Shown: piece after piece, positions 33,087-40,860 of the stretch
Layout of the letters: each line of letters starts with the position of its first letter
How positions within the stretch are numbered: the first letter of the stretch is position 1
From: JAIBJN01 sp963775625
GTDB taxonomy: Bacteria; Actinomycetota; Thermoleophilia; Gaiellales; Gaiellaceae
DNA length: 64,000 nt
Direction: 5' to 3'
Assembly (NCBI GenBank): GCA_963775625.1
Contig: CAVZJM010000016.1
Location: forward strand, 186,001 to 250,000
The notes under the pieces: generated by a model
Told to the model about the DNA's origin: nothing
Database searches by the model: none
The model's input: only the letters and a program-made list of their open reading frames with translations
Made by a program: the position numbers and the translations under genes

Positions 33087-33977
33087 CTACGGAAACTCCG
33101 AGTCTTCCGGATCCAGGTCGAGGGTGCCGCCGTCGCGGCAGTCCGGCGGGACGAGATACTCGGCGGTCGCGCCGCCGCGACCGACGTTCTCTGCCAGCTG
33201 CTGGCCCATCAGCCGGCTCGCCGCGTCCTCCGACAGGCCGAGCCGCTGCCCGAGCCCGACGCCGGACTGGAACGCGTAGCACTCGGTCGTCCCTTCGTCC
33301 CGGATGCCGTGAAGATGCCAGGCCTCGTGGGCGAGGACGACGATCGCCCGGGACGTCTGGCTCGAGATCACCTCGCCCTCGAACGCGAGCCGGTAGAGGT
33401 CGAGGCAGCGCTGCGGCGTGAGATAGGCGAGGTCGCCTCCAACCGTGGCCACGCCCTCGGTGTGCTGGATCGCCCCCACGAACTCACCGGACTCGTCGCA
33501 GCGGATCCGCACGGGCTTCCCGGCGACCAGCGCGGCCTCCTGCGAGAAGCGGTCCTGCGCCTCGGTTCGGGTCTCGACCGAGAGCGAGTCCCAACCGGTG
33601 CGGCTCTCCACGAGCCAGAACAGGAGCGCGAGGGCGGCGATGACGCTCAGCCCGACGAGGAACCGGCGAACCGCCGTCCAGGTGCCCGCGTCCTCCTCGA
33701 GTTCCTCGTCCTCCTCCTCGTCGTTCGCCCAGCGGAGGTAGCCGAAGCGCTCCCGATCGACGGGCTGCGGCCCTCGATCCGGCTGCGGCGCCGGAGGCCG
33801 CCCGAGCGCACCGAGCAGGAAGTTGACCTCGAGCCCGAGCGCGATCACAAAGGCGATCCAGACGGGAATCGCCGAGCGGAGCTCGTAGGGCCCGAAGATC
33901 CAGGCGAGCACGAAGACGACCAGCGCGACGCGCAGCGCCGTCGGAAGGAGCGGAAGCCGGTCGACGAGCCGGTGCAC
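33087..33977 (-). CDS. Membrane protein with HExxH motif, putative metallopeptidase, 296 aa
   Basis: Two hydrophobic segments near the N-terminus (LRVALVVFVLAWIFG and IPVWIAFVIALGLEVNFLLG) are followed by an acidic Glu/Asp-rich stretch, a further membrane helix (FLVGLSVIAALALLFWLV) and an extracytoplasmic or cytoplasmic domain containing VVLAHEAWHLHGIRDEG, then TTECYAFQSG. HEAWH with a downstream Glu (TEC) resembles the zinc site of gluzincin-type peptidases. Two Cys (IRCDESG, LTPQRCLD) and a third (PPDCRDGG) may form a disulfide. I do not know the family by name. GTG 33977 is the start. It is convergent with the beta-lactamase-fold gene. Confidence 0.7.
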   Translation of the reverse strand: MHRLVDRLPLLPTALRVALVVFVLAWIFGPYELRSAIPVWIAFVIALGLEVNFLLGALGRPPAPQPDRGPQPVDRERFGYLRWANDEEEDEELEEDAGTWTAVRRFLVGLSVIAALALLFWLVESRTGWDSLSVETRTEAQDRFSQEAALVAGKPVRIRCDESGEFVGAIQHTEGVATVGGDLAYLTPQRCLDLYRLAFEGEVISSQTSRAIVVLAHEAWHLHGIRDEGTTECYAFQSGVGLGQRLGLSEDAASRLMGQQLAENVGRGGATAEYLVPPDCRDGGTLDLDPEDSEFP

Positions 33978-34163
33978 ACCTCGACCGTAGCCCGCCGAAG
34001 CGGACCTCGGTCAAGCGGCCAGCACTTCGTTCGTGCCGTATGCGGCCCGGAACCCCTCTCGCCAGCTTGGGTAGCGGGGCTCCAGTCCCGAGGTAAGACC
34101 GCCGCCCTCGAGCGACACCAACCTGTCGACAGTCCCAGAACTCCGACAGGAGGTGTGACGACG

Positions 34164-34613
34164 ATGGGAGCAACGACCGAGAGAGCCGAGCTCGGCAATC
34201 CCGCATACCAGGCATTCCTGCTTCTGCGCGTGGGCTTCACCGCCGCGCCGATCCTCTTCGGCCTCGACAAGTTCTTCAATTGGACGGTCGACTGGACGAA
34301 CTACCTGGCGCCCTGGGTCAACGACATCGCCCCGGGCAGCGCCCAGGACTTCATGTACGTGGTCGGCGCGGTCGAGATCGCGGCCGGACTTCTCGTAGCC
34401 GTGGCCCCACGCATCGGCGCGTACGTGGTTGCGGCGTGGCTGGCCGGCATCATCCTCAACCTTCTCACCGTTGACCCGCCGAGGTACTACGACATCGCCC
34501 TGCGCGATTTCGGTCTCATGCTCGGCGCGCTGACCCTCGCCCGGCTGAGCTCCGCGTTCCACACGGTGCGGGCGGCCTCGCCGGTCGAGGAGCCTCTCAC
34601 CCGCGCCGCCTGA
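34164..34613 (+). CDS. DoxX-like integral membrane protein, 149 aa
   Basis: Four hydrophobic helices and the family-like opening AFLLLRVGFTAAPILFGLDKF, with WVNDIAPGSAQDFMYVVGAV and IGAYVVAAWLAGIILNLL, match the DoxX family of small quinol- or redox-associated membrane proteins. AGGAGG at 34148-34153 is 10 bases from ATG 34164, which rejects the GTG at 34155 lying right after the site. The next gene starts 30 bases downstream on the same strand, and the two look like a unit. The role is not established. Confidence 0.8.
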   Translation: MGATTERAELGNPAYQAFLLLRVGFTAAPILFGLDKFFNWTVDWTNYLAPWVNDIAPGSAQDFMYVVGAVEIAAGLLVAVAPRIGAYVVAAWLAGIILNLLTVDPPRYYDIALRDFGLMLGALTLARLSSAFHTVRAASPVEEPLTRAA

Positions 34614-34643
34614 GTGGCCACTTCGAAGTGAAAGGACGTTGAC

Positions 34644-35357
34644 ATGAACCGCACGCGGATGAAGCGAACAATTCTGCTGGGGCTGACACTGCTGGTCGCA
34701 GTGCTCGGCGCGCTCGTCACTCTTGCCTTCGCCGGCGGCCAACATGCTACGAGCGGCGCCGGCCATCAGCACGCAACCATGCACTCGACCACGACGAAGG
34801 CCAACGCAACCGTCACGCGGAAGCAGCTCGCCTTCCGCAACGAGATGCGTCGCCTGTGGGAAGACCACGTCACCTGGACACGGCTGGCGATCATCAGCCT
34901 GACGACCGACTCGCCCGACACGGAGGCGACGGTCGGGAGGCTGCTGCAGAACCAGACGGACATCGGCGACGCGATCAAGCCTTTCTACGGAGAGGCTGCC
35001 GGTGATGAGCTGACGCGGCTGCTGCGCGAGCACATCCTGATCGCCGCCGACATCATCGCCGCGGCCAAGGCCGGCGACGGGGCCGGCGTGGCCGACGGCC
35101 AGGCCCGCTGGCGGACGAACGCGGACGAGATCGCGGCGTTCCTGAACGCCGCCAACCCGCGCTCGTGGAAGTTCGGGGAGATGCAGGAGATGCTCTACGA
35201 GCACCTGGCCCTGACGACCGACGAGGTCGTCGCCCGCCTGCAGGCCGACTGGGAAGCCGACGTCGCCGCCTACGACCAGATCCACCTCCAGGCGCTGGGG
35301 ATGGCGGACATGCTCTCGACCGGGATCATCAAGCAGTTCCCGAAGCGCTTCCGCTAG
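34644..35357 (+). CDS. Exported alpha-helical protein with His-rich N-terminus, 237 aa
   Basis: A signal peptide (MKRTILLGLTLLVAVLGALV, Ala-Gly cleavage region) is followed by a His/Ser/Thr-rich linker (GGQHATSG, GHQHATMHST) and two internally similar helical halves. Each half begins with W-x-x-H-x-x-x-T or a related pattern (WEDHVTWTRLAIISL; MLYEHLALTTDEVVARL) and contains IG or YD followed by Tyr/Phe (AIKPFYGEAAGDELTRLLRE). A four-helix bundle is likely. AAAGGACG upstream of ATG 34644 supports the start. It is paired with the DoxX-like gene; the His-rich linker could bind metal. Family not recognised. Confidence 0.75.
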   Translation: MNRTRMKRTILLGLTLLVAVLGALVTLAFAGGQHATSGAGHQHATMHSTTTKANATVTRKQLAFRNEMRRLWEDHVTWTRLAIISLTTDSPDTEATVGRLLQNQTDIGDAIKPFYGEAAGDELTRLLREHILIAADIIAAAKAGDGAGVADGQARWRTNADEIAAFLNAANPRSWKFGEMQEMLYEHLALTTDEVVARLQADWEADVAAYDQIHLQALGMADMLSTGIIKQFPKRFR

Positions 35358-35454
35358 CGCGCCACCATCGCCCCGCCTCCGCCCCGAAGCGGCCTCGCGT
35401 CGCCTCGGGGCGGACGGCGTGTAAGGACCGCTCCTCCGCCGTCACAAACAAGAC

Positions 35455-35673
35455 ATGGGCACGCAAACCGCACAGGCCTCCGGCGTCGATCAGGTCGTCG
35501 TCTGGCGGCGCGAGCAGCTCGTCCAATCGGGCCTCTCGCTTCCATTGGCAGCGCGGCTGGCGAAGGATGGCCGCTACGACCTGCACGCGCTGATCGGGCT
35601 CGTCGAGCTGGGCTGCCCGCCCGAGCTCGCGGTGCGGATCCTCGCCCCGCTCGAGGGAGACGATCCGGCATGA
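35455..35673 (+). CDS. Small hypothetical protein, 72 aa
   Basis: The peptide is helical and Leu-rich (VVVWRREQLVQSGLSLPLAAR, then LHALIGLVELGCPPELAVRIL). It begins at ATG 35455 and its TGA overlaps the ATG of the ECF sigma gene (35670), so it is translationally coupled to that gene. Small proteins with the pattern LxxLVxxGCPPxLAxRIL are commonly found near sigma factor genes in actinobacteria in my recollection, but I cannot name a family. Confidence 0.6.
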   Translation: MGTQTAQASGVDQVVVWRREQLVQSGLSLPLAARLAKDGRYDLHALIGLVELGCPPELAVRILAPLEGDDPA

Positions 35674-36380
35674 GCGCGCTCGGGGAGGCTACGGTTCGTA
35701 CGGGTCACATGCAGCCGGCGACCGATCTGCCAGCGGCGACCACGCCGACGGGGCCGCTTCTCGACGAGGAGTCGCGCGCGTGGCTCGCGGCGCTGCGCTC
35801 GGACGGCGCGACGCGCGACGAGGCCGTCGTCAAGCTTCACGCTCTCCTTCTCCGCGCGGCGCGCTTCGAGACGGCGCGCCGCCGGCACACCCTGCCGCAC
35901 CTGCGGGGCGACGATCTCGACGACCTCGCGTTGCAGGCGGCCGACGACGCCGTGGTCAGCGTGCTGGCGCGGCTCGACAGCTTTCGCGGCGCCAGCCGCT
36001 TCACGACCTGGGCCTACAAGTTCGCGCTTCTCGAGGCCGCCGTCAGGCTCCGAAAGCGCGCGTGGCAGGGCCGTGAGCTCCCGCTCGAGCCCGAGGCCTG
36101 GGGCATGCTCGCGAGCGCGGCGCCCGAGCCCGCGGCCGAGGCCGAGCAGGGCGAGCTCCTGCTGACGGTGCGACGTGCGATCGACGAGGTCCTGACCCCG
36201 CACCAGCGGCGCGTCCTCGTCGCCCTGGCGCTCAACGGGGTGCCGATCGACGTCCTCGCCGAACGGCTCGGCACGACGCGCGGAGCCCTCTACAAGACGT
36301 TGCACGACGCCCGCCGCAAGCTCCGCAAGCATCTGGCGGACCAAGGCCTTTCCCCCGAATCATCCGAGGAGACGACGTGA
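35670..36380 (+). CDS. ECF-family RNA polymerase sigma factor, 236 aa
   Basis: Region 2 contains DDLDDLALQAADDAVVSVLARL and FRGASRFTTWAYKFALLEAAV, and region 4 has LTPHQRRVLVALALNGVPID and the HTH LAERLGTTRGALYKTLHDARR. An N-terminal extension of about 50 residues precedes region 2. The TGA (36378-36380) overlaps the start of a zinc-finger anti-sigma gene, the standard arrangement for a regulated ECF factor. No promoter sequence for autoregulation could be pinned down upstream. Confidence 0.9.
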   Translation: MSALGEATVRTGHMQPATDLPAATTPTGPLLDEESRAWLAALRSDGATRDEAVVKLHALLLRAARFETARRRHTLPHLRGDDLDDLALQAADDAVVSVLARLDSFRGASRFTTWAYKFALLEAAVRLRKRAWQGRELPLEPEAWGMLASAAPEPAAEAEQGELLLTVRRAIDEVLTPHQRRVLVALALNGVPIDVLAERLGTTRGALYKTLHDARRKLRKHLADQGLSPESSEETT

Positions 36381-36613
36381 TGGAACGACCCGACCCCACG
36401 CAGGCGCTCGGCCGGTTGCTCGGGCCCGCGGGGCCGGAAGTCGGCTGCGATGCCTGCTTCGACGAGCTCGACCGCTACGTCGACCTCGAGCTGGCCCGCC
36501 GCGACGCGGACGCCGCCGTCCCGGGCCTGCGCGCGCATCTCGAAGGCTGCCCGGCCTGCCGCGAGGAGTACGAGAGCCTGCGCGCGCTGGTCGGCGGCGA
36601 ACAGGCTCCCTGA
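36380..36613 (+). CDS. Zinc-finger anti-sigma factor-like protein, 77 aa
   Basis: A CxxC-type site (GCDACFDELDRYVD) and HLEGCPACREEYESL form the H-x3-C-x2-C pattern of the zf-HC2 (ZAS) family, which binds and inhibits ECF sigma factors. There is no membrane segment, so it would act in the cytoplasm, possibly as a redox-sensing type since thiols coordinate zinc. ATG 36380 directly overlaps the sigma stop; GTG 36377 is one codon earlier. It is short but within the range of soluble anti-sigma proteins. Confidence 0.85.
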   Translation: MERPDPTQALGRLLGPAGPEVGCDACFDELDRYVDLELARRDADAAVPGLRAHLEGCPACREEYESLRALVGGEQAP

Positions 36614-36665
36614 TCCGCCTGACCCTTGCGGCAGCGCCTCGCGCGGAGCGATACTCAGTGAGGCG

Positions 36666-37007
36666 ATGATGACGACCGTCGAGAGCATTCCTGCGAGAGT
36701 GCGTGTCCTGCGTCGGAGCCGGGAGGACGCGATCAGCGGCGGTGTCTGCGGCGGGCTCGGCCGCTACGCGGGGCGCGACCCCTACTGGTTCCGAGTGCTC
36801 TTCGTCCTCGCCTTCTTCGGAGGCTTCGGCGCCTTCGCGTACGTGGGCCTGTGGCTGGCGATCCCGATCGAGCAGCCCGGCGACGAGCTCGGTCCGCCGA
36901 CACCGGGGATGCGCGCGCGAGCCCGCCGCGAGGAGTCGCGGAGGAAGCACGGCGGCGGCTACGGCCACCGGCTCGGGCGCTTCCTGCGCGGGCTGTTCGT
37001 CCGCTAG
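36666..37007 (+). CDS. PspC-domain protein, 113 aa
   Basis: The PspC domain is seen as RSREDAISGGVCGGLGRYAG, then DPYWFRVLFVLAFFGGFGAF and YVGLWLAIPIE, that is, a short cytoplasmic start, two membrane segments and a basic tail (RREESRRKHGGG). PspC-like proteins take part in envelope-stress (phage-shock) signalling. ATG 36666 is the first of two in-frame ATGs. It follows the ECF/anti-sigma pair with a 52-base gap and may belong to its regulon. Confidence 0.85.
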   Translation: MMTTVESIPARVRVLRRSREDAISGGVCGGLGRYAGRDPYWFRVLFVLAFFGGFGAFAYVGLWLAIPIEQPGDELGPPTPGMRARARREESRRKHGGGYGHRLGRFLRGLFVR

Positions 37008-37096
37008 CGGCCGGGGCTCCTAGCCACGTCACCGCGTTCCGTGGTCCCGCGTCCTTCCGGCGCAGCCTCAGAGCTCGAGGCGGCCTAGGATGCCGC

Positions 37097-37660
37097 ATGA
37101 CCGCCGCGCTCGTCGGCCTGATCTGCGTGGCGGCGTCCGGCGTCATCCTGATCACGCTGCATTTCTTGCCGACCGGGCTCAATCCGATCCGCTACGCGGT
37201 CAGCGACTACGGGTGGACCTCCTACCAGCTGGGCTACCGCACGATGGTCGTGCTGCAGGGCGTCGGGGCGATCCTCATCGCGGTCGGGCTGGGGCAAGAG
37301 ACCGATGTGAAGTCCCTCGGCTGGCTCTACGTCTACGGCGTCGTCCGGCTCCTCGTCTCAGGGTTCATGACCGATCGCGAGCCGGAAGGTCTTCGCTCGC
37401 TCACGCGTACCGGTCGCATCCACATGCTTCTCGCCGGGACGGCCTTTGCCTCGATCGCCGTCGCGGCGTCACACCTCGACTGGACGGGCAAGCCCGCCGT
37501 TCTCGGCCCGCTCGGATGGGTCGTGACGGCAACGGCGATCGCGACCGGAACCGCGCTCGCGGTCCCACCGATTCGACGTGCCGCGCTCGGACTGATCGAG
37601 CGAACGCACTACGCCTCTGCCATCACCTGGCTGATCGTCGTCTCCGCCTCGATCATCTAG
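37097..37660 (+). CDS. DUF998-family membrane protein, 187 aa
   Basis: Six hydrophobic segments fill the protein (AALVGLICVAASGVILITL..., ASAITWLIVVSASII at the end). The family-like LHFLPTGLNPIRYAVSDYGW follows the first helix, with SLTRTGRIHMLLAGTAFAS in the middle. DUF998 members are integral membrane proteins of unknown role. ATG 37097 has no clear ribosome binding site beyond AGGATG. The gene is the last one before the island attachment site. Confidence 0.8.
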   Translation: MTAALVGLICVAASGVILITLHFLPTGLNPIRYAVSDYGWTSYQLGYRTMVVLQGVGAILIAVGLGQETDVKSLGWLYVYGVVRLLVSGFMTDREPEGLRSLTRTGRIHMLLAGTAFASIAVAASHLDWTGKPAVLGPLGWVVTATAIATGTALAVPPIRRAALGLIERTHYASAITWLIVVSASII

Positions 37661-37695
37661 GTCGGCACGCGCACGGCGGGTTTCCGCCTGGCTAG

Positions 37696-37758
37696 CGGCG
37701 GGGGTGGGATTCGAACCCACGAAACGGCTCAGCACCGTCTAGCGGTTTTCAAGACCGC
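37696..37758 (-). pseudogene. Displaced 3' half of tRNA-Ser(TGA): attachment-site remnant (attR)
   Basis: Minus-strand sequence from the anticodon stem-loop (GCGGTCTTGAAAACCGC) through a variable arm, the T arm GTGGGTTCGAATCCCAC and CCCCGCCG matches the intact tRNA-Ser(TGA) at 43717-43806, but the 5' half is replaced by the integrase coding end. The 17-base core at 37742-37758 is identical to 43763-43779. The variable arm differs from the intact copy yet still forms its own hairpin (ACGG...CCGT), so it looks like the host's original 3' end, not a decayed copy. Together the two cores are direct repeats flanking the element. Confidence 0.85.
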
Positions 37759-38600
37759 TCGGGAATCTCCATTTGCAGGGAAATCGCCAGTGTGTCGCCA
37801 GTCCTGTCGCCAGTCCGCACCAAAAACCCATCGAGCAAGGTGGCGGATTCGGCCAGCGATCCGGGCAAAAGATGCCCATAACGGTCGAGCGTGATCGTGA
37901 TTGAGGCATGCCCTAAAAACTCAGAAAGGGCCTTTACGTTGACCCCGGCGGCGATCATGAGCGAGGCGGCCGTATGCCGAGCCTCGTGCAAGCCCACCGG
38001 CTCTAGCTCGGCAGCCGTCCAAGCCGCTTTCGCACGAGCGGCCACGGCCTCATCATCGAAGGGCCGCCGGCCGTCCCCGAAAACGAGCGCATCGGGCGCA
38101 GGTTGCTTGTCGAGGTGGGCACGAAGGGCTAGTAGCTCATCGCGCAGGGCACCCGCCATCGGCACACGGCGCCGGCCCGCACGAGACTTGGGAGCGACGT
38201 AGGCCCGCTCTTTCGGATCGTAGGCCCGCTCAACCTCAATCACCCCGTTGGCCAGGTCCACGGCGCTCCACCGAAGCGCCATTAGCTCGCCGCGGCGAAG
38301 GCCGGCATAGAGCGCCGTTGCCCACAAGGCCCGCTCCTGCCCACTGTCGAGCGCGGCGATGAGGGCCGCGGCCTCGGCCGGGGAAACGGCCCGCTCTCGC
38401 TTGCTTCGAACGGCGGGCAAGTCGAGGCCATCGCAAGGGTTGACGGCCACGAGGCCATCCCGAAGCGCCCGCCGATAGACCACCCGAAGCGGCAAGAGCG
38501 TATTGCGCACGGTCGAGGGGGAAGCGCCCCCGGCCGTGAGGCCATCGGCAAGCCGTTGCAGGTGTCGCCGCCGGCGCACCGGTCGTGCAACGCCTCGCAC
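37749..38600 (-). CDS. Tyrosine-family site-specific integrase, apparently 5'-truncated, 283 aa
   Basis: Catalytic residues of tyrosine recombinases are visible: Arg in AGLRRGELMALRW, His-x-x-Arg in LHEARHTAASLMI, and the nucleophile Tyr in ITLDRYGHL with the preceding GHAS. The core-binding domain is represented by its second half (LADGLTAGGASPSTVRNTLL), but the N-terminal arm-binding domain of about 100 residues normally present is absent; upstream in this frame only about 20 more codons are open before TGA. The last residues IPERS and the stop TGA are encoded within the attachment core and tRNA sequence. It catalyses integration and excision at tRNA-Ser. The truncation may mean that it is now inactive or that a consensus error hides its start. 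Confidence 0.85.
   Translation of the reverse strand: MRGVARPVRRRRHLQRLADGLTAGGASPSTVRNTLLPLRVVYRRALRDGLVAVNPCDGLDLPAVRSKRERAVSPAEAAALIAALDSGQERALWATALYAGLRRGELMALRWSAVDLANGVIEVERAYDPKERAYVAPKSRAGRRRVPMAGALRDELLALRAHLDKQPAPDALVFGDGRRPFDDEAVAARAKAAWTAAELEPVGLHEARHTAASLMIAAGVNVKALSEFLGHASITITLDRYGHLLPGSLAESATLLDGFLVRTGDRTGDTLAISLQMEIPERS
37784..37814. repeat. Left arm-type repeats: three TCGCCAGT copies
   Basis: Three copies of TCGCCAGT begin at 37784, 37795 and 37807 (spacing 11 and 12), inside the integrase coding end, where they encode a repeated TGD-R/T peptide. The same triple set occurs in the same orientation at 43584-43613. Paired sets flanking an attachment core at different distances fit arm sites bound by the integrase N-terminal domain. 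Confidence 0.65.
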
Positions 38601-38648
38601 GGCGGCAAGCTCGGCGCCGAGCGCAGCGAACGCCGCCGCGTCGAGGCT

Positions 38649-38740
38649 GAGTCTCGACGCTGAGACTCATCGGCGACGGCTGGAAGTCTCGGCCGCTGCG
38701 CTGCGGCCGTCGAGGATCATCGCCGTCCGTTGAGACGGCG
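38649..38740. promoter_or_regulatory. Palindromes upstream of the integrase gene
   Basis: GAGTCTC and GAGACTC (38649-38655 and 38662-38668) form a perfect 7-base inverted repeat with a 6-base spacer, overlapping a second pair CGTCGAG/CTCGACG just to the left. A further perfect pair CGCCGTC/GACGGCG lies at 38721-38740. They stand immediately upstream of the integrase start and could be operators for its control; no regulator binding is shown. Confidence 0.35.
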
Positions 38741-38745
38741 GCGGT

Positions 38746-38825
38746 GCCGAGAGACCCTGGCCTTAAGGTTAAAAGCAGTCCGGGGGGCCGAGAGAACCCT
38801 AGCCCTAAGGTTAAAGCCGTCCCCC
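38746..38825. repeat. Tandem direct repeat, two units of about 40 bases
   Basis: Unit 1 (38746-38785) and unit 2 (38787-38825) share GCCGAGAGA(A)CCCT, then a CCTAAGG/CCTTAAGG core and GGTTAAA. They are in the gene-free part of the element upstream of the integrase. The pattern resembles iterons or protein-binding repeats, but no replication protein is encoded here. Confidence 0.45.
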
Positions 38826-38867
38826 GTGCCCTTGAAACCGGCCTGGCCCGGCGTCTGTATATGTAGT

Positions 38868-38952
38868 AGCGGGGCCAGACCCGCCCTCTCCGGCTGTGCG
38901 GCCAACGCGAAGAGGACTTTCACCCCGGGACTGGGTTCAGTCTGGCCCCGCT
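38868..38952. repeat. Perfect 13-base inverted repeat
   Basis: AGCGGGGCCAGAC at 38868-38880 is exactly complementary to GTCTGGCCCCGCT at 38940-38952, with 59 bases between. It could be a terminator, a transfer-origin-like structure or the ends of a tiny inserted segment. It lies in the same gene-free stretch as the tandem repeat. Confidence 0.5.
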
Positions 38953-39242
38953 CTTCCCTGGATAGCAGATCAGCGGCGAGCGCGGTGCTGATCCAGCGGC
39001 TGGAACGAATCGTCTAGGTTCCCTTTCCCGTTTCCGGGGTTCCTGTATGGGGCTGAGATCAAGCCCCCTTAGAGAGCCGACAGGGCGCGCACAGGGCCTA
39101 GCGGCGGATCAAGACCTTGGCGGTACGGCTGCGTTGGCCCGCTGACTCCCGCGACGAACCCCTCATCCGGCGGCGGTCGAGACAAGTAATACTCGGCGTC
39201 TCAGGCATGGACCTCCGAGGCCCGGCCGGCCGTACCTTCGGG

Positions 39243-39956
39243 ATGCTTTCGATAGCGATGCGTTTTAGCCTCGTCGCTCTTGGGGTCTCAGGAGTCGTCG
39301 CGGGCTGCCTCGGCGGTGACGGAGGAGTGGACGGTTCCCGGGACGGTCGGCCTGCGTCGACCGCCGCGCTATTTCGGGAGCTTGAAGCACGCCCTCTGGA
39401 TCTCCCGCGCGTCAAGTTGGAGGGGCGCAGCATTCGCGAAATTGGAGTCGCCGGTCGATGCGTTGAAGGGCGCGACGGGATCAAGGTCAATGCGCCTGTG
39501 CTCCGGGAGGTCGAGCCAGAAGTCGCGGCGCTGGGCCCCTGGCCTCCAGGCCCTAGCCTCATGCGCGGTCCGGTGTATGCGGCCCTGCCCGAGGGTGCGC
39601 CGCGGATCGTCGTCCTGTCTGCGCTTCCTCGGCGTCCCGGCGACTCGCGGTCGTGGCTTGTGAGGACGCTCTGGATCAGCCGGCCGAGCTATGACGGGCC
39701 GGTACTCGTTCGCGGGGGCCGATTGGATCGGCCTGGCGCGCTCGGCTTTGGCGCAAGCCTGCGCGAGAGTCTGCGATTGCCAGCGGGATCTTGGGCGGGG
39801 ATCCGTGTCGATTCGGGCGGAGAGGGCGCGGATGCGAGAGAGGGCTGGCGGGTGGCAGTGATGCCGACTCAAATTCGCGGACCCGGCTGCTACGCCTTCC
39901 AGGTCGACGGCCTCGGATTCAGCTACGTGCTCGCGTTTGGGGTGCAGGCGGAATAG
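39243..39956 (+). CDS. Putative lipoprotein of unknown function, 237 aa
   Basis: A signal segment with lipobox (SLVALGVSGVVAGC) is followed by Gly/Asp-rich sequence and a domain of about 190 residues with conserved-looking aromatic and Gly patterns (WPPGPSLMRGPVYAALPEGA, LPAGSWAGIRVDSG) ending GPGCYAFQVDGLGFSYVLAF. The final Cys-Tyr-Ala-Phe-Gln-Val-Asp-Gly block recalls many actinobacterial secreted proteins. Start ATG 39243 is one of three close in-frame ATGs (39207, 39243, 39258); the choice rests on the lipobox. It is island cargo. Confidence 0.65.
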   Translation: MLSIAMRFSLVALGVSGVVAGCLGGDGGVDGSRDGRPASTAALFRELEARPLDLPRVKLEGRSIREIGVAGRCVEGRDGIKVNAPVLREVEPEVAALGPWPPGPSLMRGPVYAALPEGAPRIVVLSALPRRPGDSRSWLVRTLWISRPSYDGPVLVRGGRLDRPGALGFGASLRESLRLPAGSWAGIRVDSGGEGADAREGWRVAVMPTQIRGPGCYAFQVDGLGFSYVLAFGVQAE

Positions 39957-40122
39957 CCAGGAGGGGTCTCAGGGAAAGGATTGTTCCAGTCCCCGCGCTC
40001 TGACTACAGAGTTGTCTTTATCCCTGACTACCTCCCAAGCGACAGTACGCTCGCCCACGCGACCGTGCTGTTCCGGCCCCTGTTCGTACGCCCGGTTGAG
40101 CCGGCTCCGCGGAGTTTGAGTT

Positions 40123-40860
40123 CTAGACGAGATCGCGGCGCTCGAGGCGCGCTGCGGCTGCGGTGAAGGCTAGTCCTACCCAGCCAATCATCACAAGGAG
40201 CGCGACGGCGGGCGTGAGTTGCTCATCGCCCTCACCGAAGGCATCCTCGAGCCCGATAAAGCCGTTCGTTGCGCCCAGAATCGGTCCGAACTTGCCTACT
40301 TCGGGCGCCAGCCCGATGACCGCCGGCTCGATCGCAAAGCCCAGCAGGAGCAGTCCGACGATGGCCACGATCTGGTTCCGGATCAGCCCCCCGATGCAGA
40401 CCCCGAAAGCGCCTAGATAGGCAGCAACGACCAGATTGCGCCACAGGACATCGGCCAGGTCTCCGAGGCCGGCGGTCGGAAGGTCTCGGGCGGACAGGAT
40501 CGGTGTGCCGATGGCCATGATCGTGACGGTGACGATGAGCGAGATCGCGATGCCCGCGACCGCGTAGGAAATCGTCTTCGCGCTGAGCAGCCGCAGCCGC
40601 CTGGGCGCTGCAAGGACGGTGCTCGTGATCGTTCGGTGCCGCCACTCGCCGGCCATGCCCATCACGCCGAGCAGCAAGATGAAGAGGCCCGTGAAGTCCG
40701 AGGTGAAGAGATCGCGCGCGTCGTCCTCGGTCCACTCGTCTTGGAGCGTTCCGGTGAGTACGACGACGAGGAGCGAGATCGCCAGTGCCGCGGCGGTGAG
40801 CACGACGAATGTCCGCGTCGTGCGCAGCTTGATCAGCTCGGCGCGCAGCAGCGCTTTCAC
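40123..40860 (-). CDS. ABC-2-type transporter permease, 245 aa
   Basis: The opening MKALLRAELIKLRTTRTFVVL and six hydrophobic segments, with GMAGEWRHRTITSTVLAAPR between helices two and three, are characteristic of ABC-2 permeases of drug or lipid exporters. GTG 40860 overlaps the stop of the ATPase gene (GTGA), so both are translated from one message. The protein has normal length. Exported substrate unknown; self-protection or envelope lipid export is usual for this type. Confidence 0.85.
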   Translation of the reverse strand: MKALLRAELIKLRTTRTFVVLTAAALAISLLVVVLTGTLQDEWTEDDARDLFTSDFTGLFILLLGVMGMAGEWRHRTITSTVLAAPRRLRLLSAKTISYAVAGIAISLIVTVTIMAIGTPILSARDLPTAGLGDLADVLWRNLVVAAYLGAFGVCIGGLIRNQIVAIVGLLLLGFAIEPAVIGLAPEVGKFGPILGATNGFIGLEDAFGEGDEQLTPAVALLVMIGWVGLAFTAAAARLERRDLV

